Shown: positions 1 to 11,665 of the stretch, one piece after another
Position numbering within the stretch: the first letter of the stretch is position 1
How the letters are laid out: each line of letters begins with the position of its first letter
Origin: Excoecaria cochinchinensis
Lineage: Eukaryota; Streptophyta; Magnoliopsida; Malpighiales; Euphorbiaceae
Direction of reading: 5' to 3'
NCBI GenBank assembly: GCA_947683425.1
Contig: CANTUQ010000159.1
Location: forward strand, 5,532,001 to 5,596,000
DNA: 64,000 nt
Position numbers and translations under genes: made by a program
The notes under the pieces: generated by a model
Database searches by the model: none
The model's input: only the letters and a program-made list of their open reading frames with translations
What the model was told of the DNA's origin: nothing

Positions 1-1302
1 TAGGATGTTAGCTTTCAAATTCAACAAATGTCAGATCAATTGGACATATAGAGCTCTACATATGAGCTACACAACCTACACTGCTCTCATGAACCCGTCT
101 AAGTACAAACACCACAATTTTTACCATTTTCAAGGATCTTAGAGCCAGAATTAGATTCCAGTCCTTCAGAGACTATTTTTGATAAATGAATTAGATTTCA
201 AATGGAACTAGTTTAATCTTATTTGGACATCTATATCATGACTGATAATTAAAACAAACACTAAAGGTCCAGTGAAATCTGGACAGAGTATCCCCAAAAA
301 AATTCAGATTCTCTAAACCCAAGTCAATCCACACAACGACATCAACAAAGCCAATCCAATTTTTAAATAAAATACACTTCAAAACAGAAAATCATTCATA
401 CACAAATCAATAATTAAGAATTCACACCAAAGCATATAACTTTTCCCAAACCTCAAACTCCTTTGCTCCATTAGCTTCAATGGTTGCTCTTCTTGCTTCC
501 ACACTCTTTCTTCAGTTTTATTATTCCAATTTCCTCATCAAAACATAAAATATTACTTAAGATTTCTAATTGAACAAAGAGGAATTTCAGAAATCAAAAG
601 TTATAACTTACCCTTCTATCTCTAATCTCTCATAAAAGTACTTGAGCTACAATCCATTATACACAACTTGGGCTTGCAAGAAGAGAGAGAGGGGCTGGCG
701 TGAGATGAAGAAGAAGAGGAAGGGAAGAGGAGAAAGGCAAAACGTGAAGAAAGAGAGGGGAATGAGCAGAAATCTGCTCTCACTCTCTCTTAATTAAGTC
801 AAACCTATCTCAAATGCCACATGTCCTCTTCCTAATGGCCCTCACTAGATTTTTTTGATAATTCCCCTTTTTGGTCTCTTAACTCCTTTTTAATCCTTCC
901 TTCACATAATACATAAATATAATTTTACATTGGCCCACAATTAAATCTTATCCCCTTCAATTAAGTCCTAAATTAATACCTTACAAATTTGCAATTGGCC
1001 GCACTTGCCGAAACTTTTGCGCTAATACCGAATTCGTCCTTTCGACACACCTAACACTACAACTTACATACATTCGGCATATAAATGATCCATTCTCAAA
1101 ATTTAGCCCTCATTTTTATTTATTCCACTCAATTAAATCCCTATATGTGAAATTACCGAAATACCCTTGGCTCTCTTTTTCTTAATTCTGATCATATCTT
1201 TTCCTACTACTTAATCACTCCGACCATCAAATCACACGATTTTGAACATCAAAATCCCCGAAAATATACAAATCCTTCTAGGGTACATTTTGGGGTGTTA
1301 CA
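1..1302 (-). mobile_element. LTR terminal fragment (minus strand), Tekay-like
   Basis: This is the sense 5' end of a minus-strand LTR whose remainder lies left of the window. It ends with CTAGGGTACATTTTGG and GGTGTTACA at 1302, the same layout as the other Tekay LTR ends here. Going inward it has a purine-rich leader (about 690-780) and a donor-like GTAAGT on the minus strand at 606-611, as in the sister LTRs. It abuts the Y-family LTR, which resumes at 1303 at the equivalent of about 27934 in the right copy, so it was inserted into that LTR. The target duplication cannot be checked because the other end is off-window. No protein-coding gene is visible. Confidence 0.7.
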
Positions 1303-1449
1303 TTGGATACTTTAGGCTACCCAAAATAATAATTACAAAATTGCATAATATAACACAAATCTACCCAAAAACCTACGCTATCAGCAATCTTAGTGTGTTG
1401 ACCCTTGCCAATGCAGAACTGTCCTTTGAATCACTTTACTTCGGATCCT

Positions 1450-1491
1450 GCACGGATTAGGAAACCCGTGCTAAGCGATAATGCTTAGTGG
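1450..1491 (-). promoter_or_regulatory. Conserved double hairpin in LTR Y (left copy)
   Basis: On the minus strand there are two adjacent stem-loops. The first is CTAAGC-based, with one stem mismatch in this copy. The second is a GCACGGG/CCGTGC stem that ends next to GCAGG. The same pair occurs in all Tekay LTRs of the window that include this region, and the right copy of this LTR has perfect stems at 28081-28118. Function unknown; an RNA structure, processing signal or factor-binding site are possibilities. Confidence 0.6.
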
Positions 1492-2546
1492 GGAAACAAT
1501 ACACAATACAATAATAAGATTTATACACAAATTTATATAGCATGTTATAACAATTACAGGCACATAATAACTTTCATGCTTCACACTCAATGTATGCATA
1601 TATTCAATTATAATTATCACTGAACTAATAGACATGCTTATATAGCCATACTTCTACAATCCTGCCTCATTACCATATCATAGCATCAACTTAATACAGT
1701 TATAATATCTTATACATTTTAATTTAAACGTAAATATATATTCTGGTTAACGAGTCTTATTCACATAATTGCATCACATGTTAAACTTTAACACATCCCA
1801 TTCTCATTCTCATTATTGTGATATTCTTTTATGATCACATTATTATCATTAGCCTTGCCTGTAACTCAAATACGCGGATAATGGGTATCGCTATCAGTAC
1901 TTGAAGTACCGCAATCATTTTGTATCCGAAGATACACACTCGCAATCAGTACCCATAGGTACATGAATAATCAGTATAATATCAGTGAACCCAATAAGGA
2001 TTCAATTAATAGGAAGATCACCAAAGGAATCAGACTCTATCGACCTCACTTTTTAGACCCTATAGGCATGCCTACCTATCCACTACTTGACTCGCAGGCT
2101 AACTATTATTTCCAGTTATCAGTAATTCAATTATAGTTTACATCATTCACATAATCGTACGTGATTGAGCTTAACACATAATAGATCGTGTACACTTATA
2201 AGTATACAATTGTGTTCACATTCTCTTCATATACAATCTCATCTAATTATACACATTCATATAACTTATAATCATGTCATAAGTCTTAATAATGTTGATA
2301 TACTAATATAAGTTTCATTCCATATCATTATATAATATTACACATTATTCTATAAAGAATTACACATACATATGACTTAACAAGCAACCCACATTCACTT
2401 GTCTCATACATTTCATCTCATTTAACCATATTATTTAGCACATAATAATCCTCATTAAATGGTGTTAAATTTGTTTGGATTATTGATCATGCATGTATAT
2501 AACATTTGATAAAGTCTTACTGTTCACTAGGCAAAACAGAGGTATC

Positions 2547-2790
2547 TCACGGTGACAATCAATTTGGTTGTGATCGTGACATACCAAGGTTTCAGAACAA
2601 AATACAAATCACAATACCTCACGGTGACAATCAATTTGGTTGTGACCGTGACATGCAAATAACTTTCGGGCAGAATGCAACTTATAGTATCTCACGGTGA
2701 CAATCAATTTGGTTGTCACCGTGACATACCAAATGCACCAAAACAGAATGCAATCTTGCATACCTCACAGTGACAATCAATTTGTTGTCA
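2547..2790 (-). repeat. Dyad-repeat array, CACGGTGACAA type (LTR Y, left)
   Basis: There are four imperfect units, each an inverted repeat with arms CACGGTGACAA and TTGTGACCGTG around a short AT-rich centre. They start near 2547, 2618, 2692 and 2763, a period of about 72 bp. The fourth unit is split by the solo LTR insertion and its second arm resumes at 7899. The same dyad occurs in the otherwise different LTR at 55357-55680. Confidence 0.85.
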
Positions 2791-3188
2791 TAGTAACACC
2801 CCCCTACCCATACGTAGGCAAACCCATCCGGATGGGAGTGAGATGCCGTAGGAGCAGGGGTGTCACACAAAACAGACCGATACAAAGCATACATTCATAC
2901 ATCATCACCAAACGGAAACACAGCGAAAATTAAAACTTTTGAGAAACATCACATGATCATGCATTAATATAACAACATTTATTACAATAATGTTGTGTTC
3001 AGTTGCCAAAACAAAATAATTACATATCTAAAATATGCAAGCGGAAGCTTTACAAAAACATTGATGCAATGAGAGTTCTATTACAAAAGAATTATCAATA
3101 GACTACAAAAAGAAAGCCCTATCACTAATCCCTCTGTGTTGGCTTGACTGGAAGCGACTCTCCCCCAGCAACAACACCTTCCTCACCT

Positions 3189-3226
3189 GCATGGGTAAAA
3201 CACCGTGCTAAGCGATAACGCTTAGT
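3189..3226 (-). promoter_or_regulatory. Conserved double hairpin in solo LTR S1
   Basis: On the minus strand CTAAGCG-TTAT-CGCTTAG (7-bp stem) is followed at once by a GCACGGTG...CATGC stem with one changed base. It matches the pair seen in the other Tekay LTRs. Confidence 0.6.
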
Positions 3227-3884
3227 GGGGAAACACACGACAAAAGAGTGGATGGCCATTCACAATGGTCACCAAAGCAAAACACATACACTATGACATA
3301 TGCGGATAATCGAATCACATATATAATCATACTTGAGTCACACATATATATATATATAACATTCAGAAGCTCATATACACATTAATATACATATATACGT
3401 TAGCTGATTTCTCATACTTATCATCATACTCATTCAGATATCACATTCTTATTTCGTATCGAAGCAAAGCAAAACAAACGAACACCTGCTGACTCACAAT
3501 AGTGGATAATGAGTAAACAGTGACGGTACCTTACGGATACGAATCGAACAGTGACGGTACCTTACGGGTATGAATCGAAAACCATTTTAATTTATCACAT
3601 TCAAAACATTTTAACAGAGGGGACCTTAAACAAGATCCAAACTTTTCAGGGATCTCGAGGATCCAAACGGAGACCTGATCGGGGTCCAAACGGAGCGGAG
3701 GGCTGCAGCTAAGAGACTCTATTAGGCATGCCTAACTATCCACTAGATTGACTCTTACAAGTCATGCATAAACCATCAAATCGTATTCATATAATTCATA
3801 AAGAAATCCATGCATAATTCTAGAAGCATCACAAATTCAGAAATTAAACATCGAGAGTGCAAAAGAAAACACAATTTGAAACCA

Positions 3885-4275
3885 GGAAGTGTCGCGCTCG
3901 CGACAAAGGCGAACTTGCCCTAGGTCACGACAATGGGAATCTTCGTGATCATGCGGAGAAACGTACACATCTCACTGTCACGCTCACGACAGTGAGCTGC
4001 CAGCTCGATCCGTCCCACTCACACTCAAGAGCGCGCTAGCAACAGAGGATCGCCCAAATAAGCTAGACAGCCGAGCGCTCTATCGTGCTCATGACAAAGG
4101 CTCTGCTGCTCGGCTCCGCAGCCAGGCACGCCGCTCGGCAGATGCACACTCGCTCGGCAGTCGAGTACTCTGTCGCACTCGCGACAGAGGCTCTGCTGCT
4201 CCGTTCGGTAGAGAGCTCGGACGCAAGCGAGAGCTGCTTTCACCGAGCTCTGTTGCGAGCTCGCGACAAAGTCTT
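3885..4275 (-). repeat. CpG-rich dyad array, TGTCGCGAGCGCGACA type (S1)
   Basis: Several diverged dyads of the type TGTCGC-GAGC-GCGACA lie among CpG-rich sequence, for example near 3890, 3990, 4080, 4170 and 4250. Small open frames here arise from the GC-rich repeats and are not believed to be genes. The same dyad type appears in Athila (52050-52172) and in the LTR fragment beginning at 30622. Confidence 0.7.
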
Positions 4276-4688
4276 AATTTCCAGCTCTTGCACGAAAAAA
4301 TCTGTAGAAAACTCACTTCCACAACACCCAAACCTCCAAATGGCTTCAAAACTCAACACCACTCAAAAGCATCCATTCAAAGCATATTAATCAACTAAAA
4401 ACCTAACTCTAAAACCAATTATCATCATAAAAACACATGCTTTACAAGATCGACCTCCAAGATTCCATAAACTAGCAAATTAATGAATCATTATACAAAA
4501 ATCATGCTATATCACAATCATCCACCAAATTGACATTCAAATCCCACAAGAATTCATACCCATGACAATTTAATAGCATTATCCACAAATGTAACCCATT
4601 AATTCCAACCATATTATTAATCATAATAAATACACACATAAATGCATAATAAAACAAGGTTCCCAAACCTGCACTCCTATGCTCTAAA

Positions 4689-4745
4689 TCACTTTGTACC
4701 ACTACCACTTGCCTTCTCCTTGCCTTTAGAATCGCGAGGAGGCTT
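4689..4745 (-). other. Candidate conserved mini-exon in solo LTR S1
   Basis: The minus-strand frame reads KPPRDSKGKEKASGSGTK and then TGA. It is preceded by acceptor-like TTAG at 4748-4749. A weak donor GTAATT lies about 127 nt upstream (4873-4874). It aligns without gaps, codon by codon, to frames in LTRs A-C, S2 and the plus-strand Tekay LTR, with many synonymous differences. I see no in-frame ATG in the presumed first exon of this copy, so a translated product is inferred only. Confidence 0.45.
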
Positions 4746-5712
4746 AACTAACAAACAATACCCACAAATCACACAAACAACAACCCTAGGTCAAAAACCT
4801 AAACCAGAAACTTGAAGAAGATGAAGAACAAGATGAAGAAGATAAAGGAGATGATGAAAATGTAGAAAAATTACCAATTGAGGGTTGAGGAGTGATCAAT
4901 TTCCACCACAAACACTTGAATCCAAGCTTAGGGCACAATTTGGGAAGAGAAGAGGAAGAAGAGAGGTAGAGAGAAGAGAGAAACGGGAAAGAGATGGAAA
5001 TTCTGCTTTCCCTTTTCTCTTTCTTCTTCTAATTACTTTTTTCCTAAACCCTAGCCATGTGTCACTACCTCATTGGTGGAAATTAGCCACTCACACCCTA
5101 CAAACATGATCACACACACACTAAACCTTCCTCACTAAAACACACCCTACAATGATGTGAGCAAACACACACTAATACAACTCAACACATGCACACCCTA
5201 ATATCATATATGCACTCACACAATAGCACAACTCACTCACTCACATCCTACAAACATGTGAGCATGCACACAATAACTGTAACACCCCTTACCTATACGT
5301 AGAGAACTTCACCCTATGAAGAGGATAAAGGTCCCCAATAGATAAGGGTTGCCACCACAGAAGCTCAAACAGAACCAATTGCACACCAATTACATATGTA
5401 AATTAATAAATTAAAATTTCATAATTCATCAGAGAATAGGCCATAAAGTAAAATTTTGCATTTCATTAATATAACAAAGGTGGCTTTACATATTCCAAAA
5501 AGATATAAAAGTGCCTCTGCACAACTGAATAGTTACATATAACTAACATCAAAACGATTTACAAAATATTCTTTACCTAGCTTCAAGAGTACAAGACTAT
5601 AACACATACAAAAAGAATATAAGGCCTAAACTACAAAATCTTATGTCCACTAGTCGTGTTGGCCCTGCTGATGCGAAACTTGCTGTTCAACCCTATAAAA
5701 TCTTCCACACCT

Positions 5713-5751
5713 GCACGGATAAAACACCCGTGCTAAGCGAAATCGCTTAGT
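5713..5751 (-). promoter_or_regulatory. Conserved double hairpin in solo LTR S2
   Basis: The minus strand has CTAAGCG-ATTT-CGCTTAG followed by GCACGGG and its complement CCGTGC. The loop differs from the other copies but both stems are kept. Confidence 0.6.
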
Positions 5752-6394
5752 GGGGAAACAAAGATGCACAACGACCACTCATAGTGGCGTTAACACACAA
5801 TCACAATCGAATGGCACAGTTAAATGTTAAGATTTCATAAGTTAACTTAAAGCATAACAGCATTATAATCATATTATTCCCAATATGCAATATTTCAGAA
5901 TTCACGTATAATAACAAATAACATTATTACACCTGCTTTATCAAAATAGTGGATAACGAGTACACGTAGATACCCAAAGGTATCAACATTATTCTCATAA
6001 CACATAAATACCCGAGGGTATCAAAACAATCTTTTTAATTTTGTTCCAAAAACATTTTCACATAAATTCGGTACATAGGGATCACGAAGATCCAGTCAGG
6101 GGACCTAATCAGGGTCCAAATCATACACTAACTGCAGCAACAGTAACTTTATTAGGTATACCTAACTATCCACTTATTCGACTCTAGCAAGTCATGCATA
6201 AACCAATTCATGTTTCAATTCGCAATATATATAATTTGTCATGCATAATTCATATAAATATAGTCATATAACAATTCATATAAATATAGTCATATAACAA
6301 TTCATATAACAAACAATAAGAAAAAGACAAGAAAAAGACATTTAGAGTTCATTTTTTGAAAACTGGGTACGTGAGAAAATAGGGCAGAATGGGG

Positions 6395-6790
6395 GTCTCT
6401 GCCGCGCTCGCGACTAAGTCGACATCAGACACGAGTCGTGCTGAGGGACACGACTCGTGTTGGATGTCTCTCCACCCCAATTGTGCTTCAGAGCACGACA
6501 TGCTGAGGAAGCCACAACAGCACGAGTCGTGCTGAAGGAGCACGAGTCGTGCTTCTCGAGCACGAGTCGTGCTGCTCAAGCACGAGTTGTGCTTCATCAG
6601 CACGTGTCATGCTGATCCTCTCCTGCTGCCATCGCCCTGCTGAGATGTATAACTCGCACGCATAGAAAGGGAGCACGAGTCGTGCTTCCTAGCACGAGTC
6701 GGACAGCCAACACTTCTTCAAGCTAAACAAGCGAGAGCTGGAAATCCTCTTCTGTTGCGCTTGCAAGAACGTCGCGCTTGCGACAGGAGC
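6395..6790. repeat. CpG-rich dyad array, AGCACGAGTCGTGCT type (S2)
   Basis: About six to eight copies of the near-perfect palindrome AGCACGA-G-TCGTGCT or variants lie between 6420 and 6700. TCGCGCTYGCGAC-type dyads flank both sides (near 6400 and 6775). The position within the LTR matches the arrays of the sister LTRs, but the core sequence is private to this copy within the window. Confidence 0.85.
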
Positions 6791-7209
6791 GGGATTTCCA
6801 ATCCCCAGCAAAACATAAACCCATAATTTCCCTTCGAACAAAAACTAATTTAATCCAAATCACTTCCAACTCCATCTTACCTCAAATTAAGCCTTCCAAA
6901 CATCATAACCAACATCAAACAACACATTTTTCACAATTAATTCCAAAATAAAACATCAATTCACAATTCAAGATTTCAAAAATCACCAAAACCAGAAAAT
7001 TATGAAGCAAAGTTCAATCAACTTCATATCTGATTCAATAATTCCATAATTATGCCACTTAACTCATCAAAACTCAAAATCCATATCATATTTACCAATA
7101 CAAACCTATTTACACATCATAAATTCCAGAATTTCATGCATATTTCAAAACCCATACATGAATATCAAATCAAAGTAAATTCCCAAACCTGGAATGAGTG
7201 AACCTCCAA

Positions 7210-7269
7210 TCAAGGGGCTCCACTCCCGCTTACTACTTCCTTGCCCTTGGATTCTCTAGGAGGATTCTC
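7210..7269 (-). other. Candidate conserved mini-exon in solo LTR S2
   Basis: The minus-strand frame reads ENPPRESKGKEVVSGSGAP and then TGA. It is preceded by an acceptor-like TTCAG. It aligns without gaps to the S1, A-C and plus-strand LTR frames. The arginine codon is AGA here and CGC or CGT elsewhere, and the lysine and glutamate codons also differ synonymously. The upstream donor is poor in this copy. Confidence 0.45.
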
Positions 7270-8489
7270 TGAACCATAAAATCCAATAACACCAAATAAG
7301 TTAAAACCCTAACTCATAATTACAAAAGCTCATCTAGAGAAGAAGAAGGAAGATTATCACTTATTACATATCACACCAGCTTAGGCTACCCAAAACTCAC
7401 TAGAATTTGCAGTAAAAGGAAGAATTCAAGAAGAAATAAAAAAGAAAGGAAGAGAAGAAGCAAAGTAACGGGAAAGAGGAAGAAGAAGAAGAAAGGAAAC
7501 CAGCTGAAGTCTCTCTCTCTCTTTTCCCAATACTTATCCTCTCACTTGCCACATGTCACTCTCTCAAGAGGGAAAACACACCCAACTCTTATCCTCCATA
7601 ACTTACCCAATTCTAGTCTCTTAACATACACTACTCTCATATACACACTTCACACTAGAACATAACCAAATACACACACATAATAACTTAATTCAATTAA
7701 CATAACACATACTCAACATAAACCACACACATTTACACACACCCAAGGCTCACTCTACTAGGGTGGTTTCGGGGAGTTACAATAACAAAACCCTCAAAAC
7801 ATGCATTTTGTCCAAAATACCCTCATCACATGACAAACACACTCAATGCATGCACAGACAACTGGCTCAAACTTCTAGCGGGCAAATGCGGTGTTACAGT
7901 CACCGTGACCTATGCAAAATTGCCAAAACTCGATTGTGTTTTACCAACGCACAGCTATGCTATCCACACCCGAATCTTATAACAAACTTCAAGTCCTCTA
8001 ATCTCAATTCAAATGTCATTTTTTTTGTGAAATCATCCTTCTAACCATATGTTCTCCTACTCATTAACTTTCTAACAATGATAATTTCAACACAATTAGA
8101 TGACAATTCAAGGAGTTATAACCAATTGATTGTAACATGCTCCAAATGACTCTTATACACCTTTCGGTTATCCTACGGAAACCATTTTGAAAACTTACAC
8201 TTGTTCAAACCAAAACCTATTTCTATGACAAATTTAAATACCAATTTCAATCCGAAATCATCTATCAAATAGACTCATATAATCCACTTTCTCATAATTT
8301 TTACATTTAAACACTTATATCTAAATTAGGGTTCAATAGACTCATAGTAATCACCATACTTCAATACATTCATTCCTTCAATTCAAACATCTCACAGCAA
8401 TACACAAATAGTTTTAACACATACTCAATTAATTTATACATATATAACACAATTAGTTCCCAAACCTCTTTTCCTTAGCTCCTTAGAAA

Positions 8490-8546
8490 CTACTTGGTTC
8501 CTTGATCAACCACTTTCTCCTTTCTTTTGATTCTCTTTACTACCTC
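8490..8546 (-). other. Candidate conserved mini-exon in LTR Y (left), with possible ATG exon 1
   Basis: The minus-strand frame reads EVVKRIKRKEKVVDQGTK and then TAG, preceded by TTGTAG (AG at 8549-8550). A consensus donor GTAAGT lies at 8648-8653, giving a 105-nt candidate intron. In this family the sequence just before the donor has an ATG (8673-8675) in the same frame after splicing, giving 26 codons in all. A TATA-like AATAAATAGGGG lies about 140 nt upstream. In the right copy (30007-30055) an 8-bp deletion breaks the frame. Confidence 0.5.
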
Positions 8547-9112
8547 AACTACAAATCCAAGTCCAATTTCCAGAAGTGGATACCAAGCATCAATTACAAT
8601 TCAACCGAAAGAGAAAGAGTAGAAGAAGAACAATCAAATAATTAAGCACTTACCTTGAATGCTAATAATATTCATGCACTATAGAACCACTTGATCACTT
8701 AACAGAATTTGTGAATTCTAACTCAAGAAAACAAAGAAAACAAGAAGAACTTTGAGGAAGAACAGCCGAAGAATGAAGATCAAAAGTAGAAAATGAGTCT
8801 TTCTCTCACCAAACCCCTATTTATTGCGTGGCTAGCATGAGGTGGCATAACTCAACAATGACACCCGGATTTCCACTTACATTCCCTCAAAATCTACTTG
8901 TGAAAACTTAATCTCCATTATCTATTAATTAATCTTCCACTTAATCTTAATCATGCATAAATACATATGAGTCACTTAATTCATTTTGTTAATTCAATTG
9001 ACTCCTCTTTTCATCTACACTTTAGTCCAAAATTTTACAATTTCCAATTTAAACTTACCCGATTACCACAATTTAACCAATATGCTACTAGGGTGTAATT
9101 CAGGCTGTTACA

Positions 9113-10860
9113 ACTCTCTCCTCCTATAAGAATTTCGTCCGCAAAATTCATACTTGAACAAAATAGCTGAGGGTTCAACTCTCACATAACTGCTTCTAGT
9201 TCTCATATCACCTCTTCAATCCTACAATGCCGCCAAACCACATGAAACTTGATGTACTATTTCCACTTACTAGTAGATCAAACATTTGAAACATTATCCA
9301 TAACACCTGTAGAGCTATTTCAAGTTCTGGTACATCCTATTATTGCCTGTATGCGTAGTGTATTATACACTTCATATATCGGTCTGTTTCTAGTTTCTTT
9401 ATCATTGGCAGGACACAACTGTTCTCAGAAGTACAATATCATGTCTTCATTCACTGAATAGTCAATCTTGTCTTTACTTCCAATTGACTGCAGAATCTAT
9501 TGCAGCTTGAAATCACTTTTCTGCACATCTATCAACTCATTTCTTAGCATAAACGTTGCTTTTAATTGTACCATTATAGTACCATCAAAAGCAAACCTTT
9601 AATTAATCTTTTGTAATAACAAGGTTGAAACTAACTTTTCACTTAATGCATCTGCTACCACCCTAGCCGTACCTAGATGGTAATCTATAACACAATCATA
9701 ATCTACAAACAATTCCAGCCACTCTCTCTCTGAGTGAGTAAACACTTAATCACTTATGGTCAGTAAAGACCTTACACTTTACACCATACAGTAATGTCGC
9801 CAATTACTACTGCAAATAATTCTAAATCATGAGTGAGACAATTCTGCTCATGAGGGTTCAATTACCATAAAACATAGGCTACCACTTTCCCATTTTTTTT
9901 CATCACACACCCCACTCCAACTCTGGAGACTTCGCTATATATAGTATACTCCTTACACAAAGTAGGTTGAGTTAAAACTTGTGTTCCAATTAACATTCTT
10001 TTTAACAGTTCAAAACTAACTTGGCACTCATCCGACCACTTCACTTAACTCCTTTACGTAGCAACTTAGTGAGTATAGACGCAATTATGAAAAACTTTTC
10101 CATTTAGCAACGGTAATACCCTGCTAATCCCATGAAACTGCATACCTCAGGTACATTCCTGAGAATTATTCCAACTCACTACTACATCAATCTTAGCAAG
10201 ATCCACTTTGATACCGTCAGAAGAAACAACGTGCCCCAGAAAAGGCACTTCTTTCAGCAAAAATTCTCATTTACCCAATTTAGTATATAGTTGAGGCTCT
10301 CTCTAAGAATCGGAAGCACAGTTCTCAAATGCTACTCATACTCCTTATCTTTCTTTTTAACAACAACACTAGTATTCCCTACGGAAACACACTTGGTCTT
10401 ATGAAACCCCTATCCAACAACTCCTATATCTGACTCTTTAATTCTTTCATCTCAGTCAGAGGCACCTAATACAGCGCCTCGGATACAGGTGTTGTACCAA
10501 GCTCTATATAAATTAACAACTCTACTCCTTTTACTGGTGTTACACTAATCAACCCTTCAAGAAACACATCAGGAAATTCTCTCACTACTAGAATATCCTG
10601 AATTCTCATTTGTTCTCTTTCTTTTTTTTTTATCCACCATCAAGGCTAAGAAAGCCTCACATTCTTTTCTTCAAACAGTAATAAACTTGCACTGTCGACA
10701 CTAGATTGACTGAGGGGTTAGAACATACACCTCTCACAATCACTTTAAACTTCCCAGCACTACAAAACACAACCATTTCCTTTCTACAATTAACTATATG
10801 TCAGTGCTTACTTAACCAACCCTCAAAGGATATTCTTTAGATACTCTGTTCACATTTACT
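9113..10860 (-). pseudogene. Element Y pol remnant: polypurine tract, integrase, RNase H and RT fragments
   Basis: This is heavily decayed minus-strand pol of a Tekay-like element. The polypurine tract (reverse of 9113-9130) touches the LTR. Then comes a short stretch alignable to the integrase zinc-finger region of the intact relatives (about 9255-9300), so most of the integrase core and the chromodomain are deleted. RNase H remains at 9862-10044, with a YSEVSRVGVGCV segment where relatives have YSDASGVGLGCV, so the first catalytic Asp is changed. The RT part (about 10090-10560) lacks roughly 350 bp containing the FIDDIL catalytic motif, with the junction near 10350. Many stops. It continues into 10869-11665 and cannot be functional. 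Confidence 0.75.
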
Positions 10861-10868
10861 CTATTCCC

Positions 10869-11665
10869 TTACAGCCTAAATACACATATTGCATAATCCA
10901 AATATTTAGTAGCAATTATCTTATCACATAACTTCTTATAATAAACATATGAATACGTAGCTTTAGGGTCATTCGGTGCAAGCGTTTCTATATTAACGAG
11001 TAAAAACATACCAGCTATGACATCGGGCGCGTCTTGCTCCTCATGAACCTTCATTACACAAGCTCTTGCTATTGCTACAGTAGGTCTATCAATAGACTCT
11101 AATACTATACCACCTCTAGCCTGGCTACCCCAGCCACGTTCTCTACCTCTCCCTTGGTTAACTGGAGGCAAGTTAGATCCATCTCTACTCCTATCCTGCT
11201 GATTCCCTATCGCCTCAAATGCTGTAGGACAGTTAGCGAGGAAATGTTCTTTGCTGCCACATCTGAGGCATGCTCCAGTCAACCTCCAATATTCACTTTT
11301 ATGGTGCTTAGCACAGTGGGGACATTCCGGCACTTCACTCTTATTACCTAATACACCCCTTCTAGTACAAGATGCATAAGAGGACCCTTATCTCCTACCC
11401 CTGGCAACTGGACTATCAATTGAGTCTACATGAGACATCACGTGGGAATCTCTTGATCTTTTGCTCGAGTGTGACCCACCTCTGTTAAGATTCTTTCTTT
11501 GCATTCTCTCTCTGAATCTCTAATGACCTCTCTGCTCTCATAGCTGCTTGCACTATCTCATAGTAATTCGTAGTTTAAGATGTAGTCATAGAGATCAATA
11601 GTGCTTTAATTTGCTCATTCAGTCCCTCTTCGAATTGTTAACATCTGAATTCTTTGGTTAGTATG
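10869..11665 (-). pseudogene. Element Y gag C-terminus and protease remnant
   Basis: The 154-codon open stretch at 10869-11333 contains a CCHC knuckle, CLRCGSKEHFLANC, a glycine/arginine-rich linker, and the protease region DVIAGMFLLVN. Relatives read DPGST next, but this copy has DPKATYSYV, so the protease active-site glycine is lost. Upstream (11341-11665) are stop-ridden remnants of the gag that precedes the knuckle (matching DFRCKHFEAGLN of the better copies). The gag is then interrupted by the Tat-like element and resumes at 27002. Capsid protein and protease of an LTR retrotransposon, now defective. Confidence 0.8.

Larger units (their letters stand above)
5278..7781 (-). mobile_element. 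Solo LTR S2 (Tekay type) nested in S1
   Basis: A 2504-bp LTR runs from TGTAACACCCC at 5278 to GGAGTTACA at 7781, with perfect 5-bp target duplications ATAAC at 5273-5277 and 7782-7786. No internal region is present. It is minus-oriented like its host S1. It carries the double hairpin (5713-5751), a dyad array (about 6395-6790) with a different core from S1, and the mini-exon (7210-7269). It is younger than S1 because it interrupts it. Confidence 0.93.
2792..7898 (-). mobile_element. Solo LTR S1 (Tekay type), itself split by solo LTR S2
   Basis: This is an LTR with no internal region. It starts at AGTAACACC (canonical TGTAACACC with the first base changed) and ends at GGTGTTACA, 7898. Without the nested LTR (5278-7781, plus one copy of its target duplication) it is about 2.6 kb. 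Flanking 5-mers GTCAT (2787-2791) and GTCAC (7899-7903) fit a target duplication with one mutation. The orientation is minus. It holds the double hairpin (3189-3226), a dyad array (about 3885-4275) and the mini-exon (4689-4745). A solo LTR forms by recombination between the two LTRs of one element. Confidence 0.85.
1303..9112 (-). mobile_element. Left LTR (sense 3' LTR) of Tekay-like element Y, interrupted by nested solo LTRs
   Basis: Positions 1303-2791 and 7904-9112 match 27934-30621 nearly base for base, with roughly a dozen differences in the first 200 compared. Together they form one LTR of about 2.9 kb. The LTR ends at 9112 (CTGTTACA) and is followed by a polypurine tract (reverse strand of 9113-9130), so this is the 3' LTR of a minus-strand element. 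The start of the LTR is lost under the insertion at 1-1302. It contains the double hairpin near 1450-1491, a dyad array at 2547-2790, a TATA-like AATAAATAGGGG (minus strand, near 8815-8826) and the mini-exon at 8490-8546. Confidence 0.88.

Noticed and set aside
2547..2790. CRISPR-like array because of regular ~72-bp dyad units
   Set aside because: The units are tandem repeats with similar spacers, lie in a plant LTR, and no cas genes are present.
3340..3360. TA microsatellite
   Set aside because: Short and ordinary for AT-rich LTR sequence.
4025..4390. Overlapping open frames on both strands in the S1 dyad array
   Set aside because: They arise from GC-rich palindromic repeats, overlap each other and have no recognisable motif or relative in the sister LTRs.
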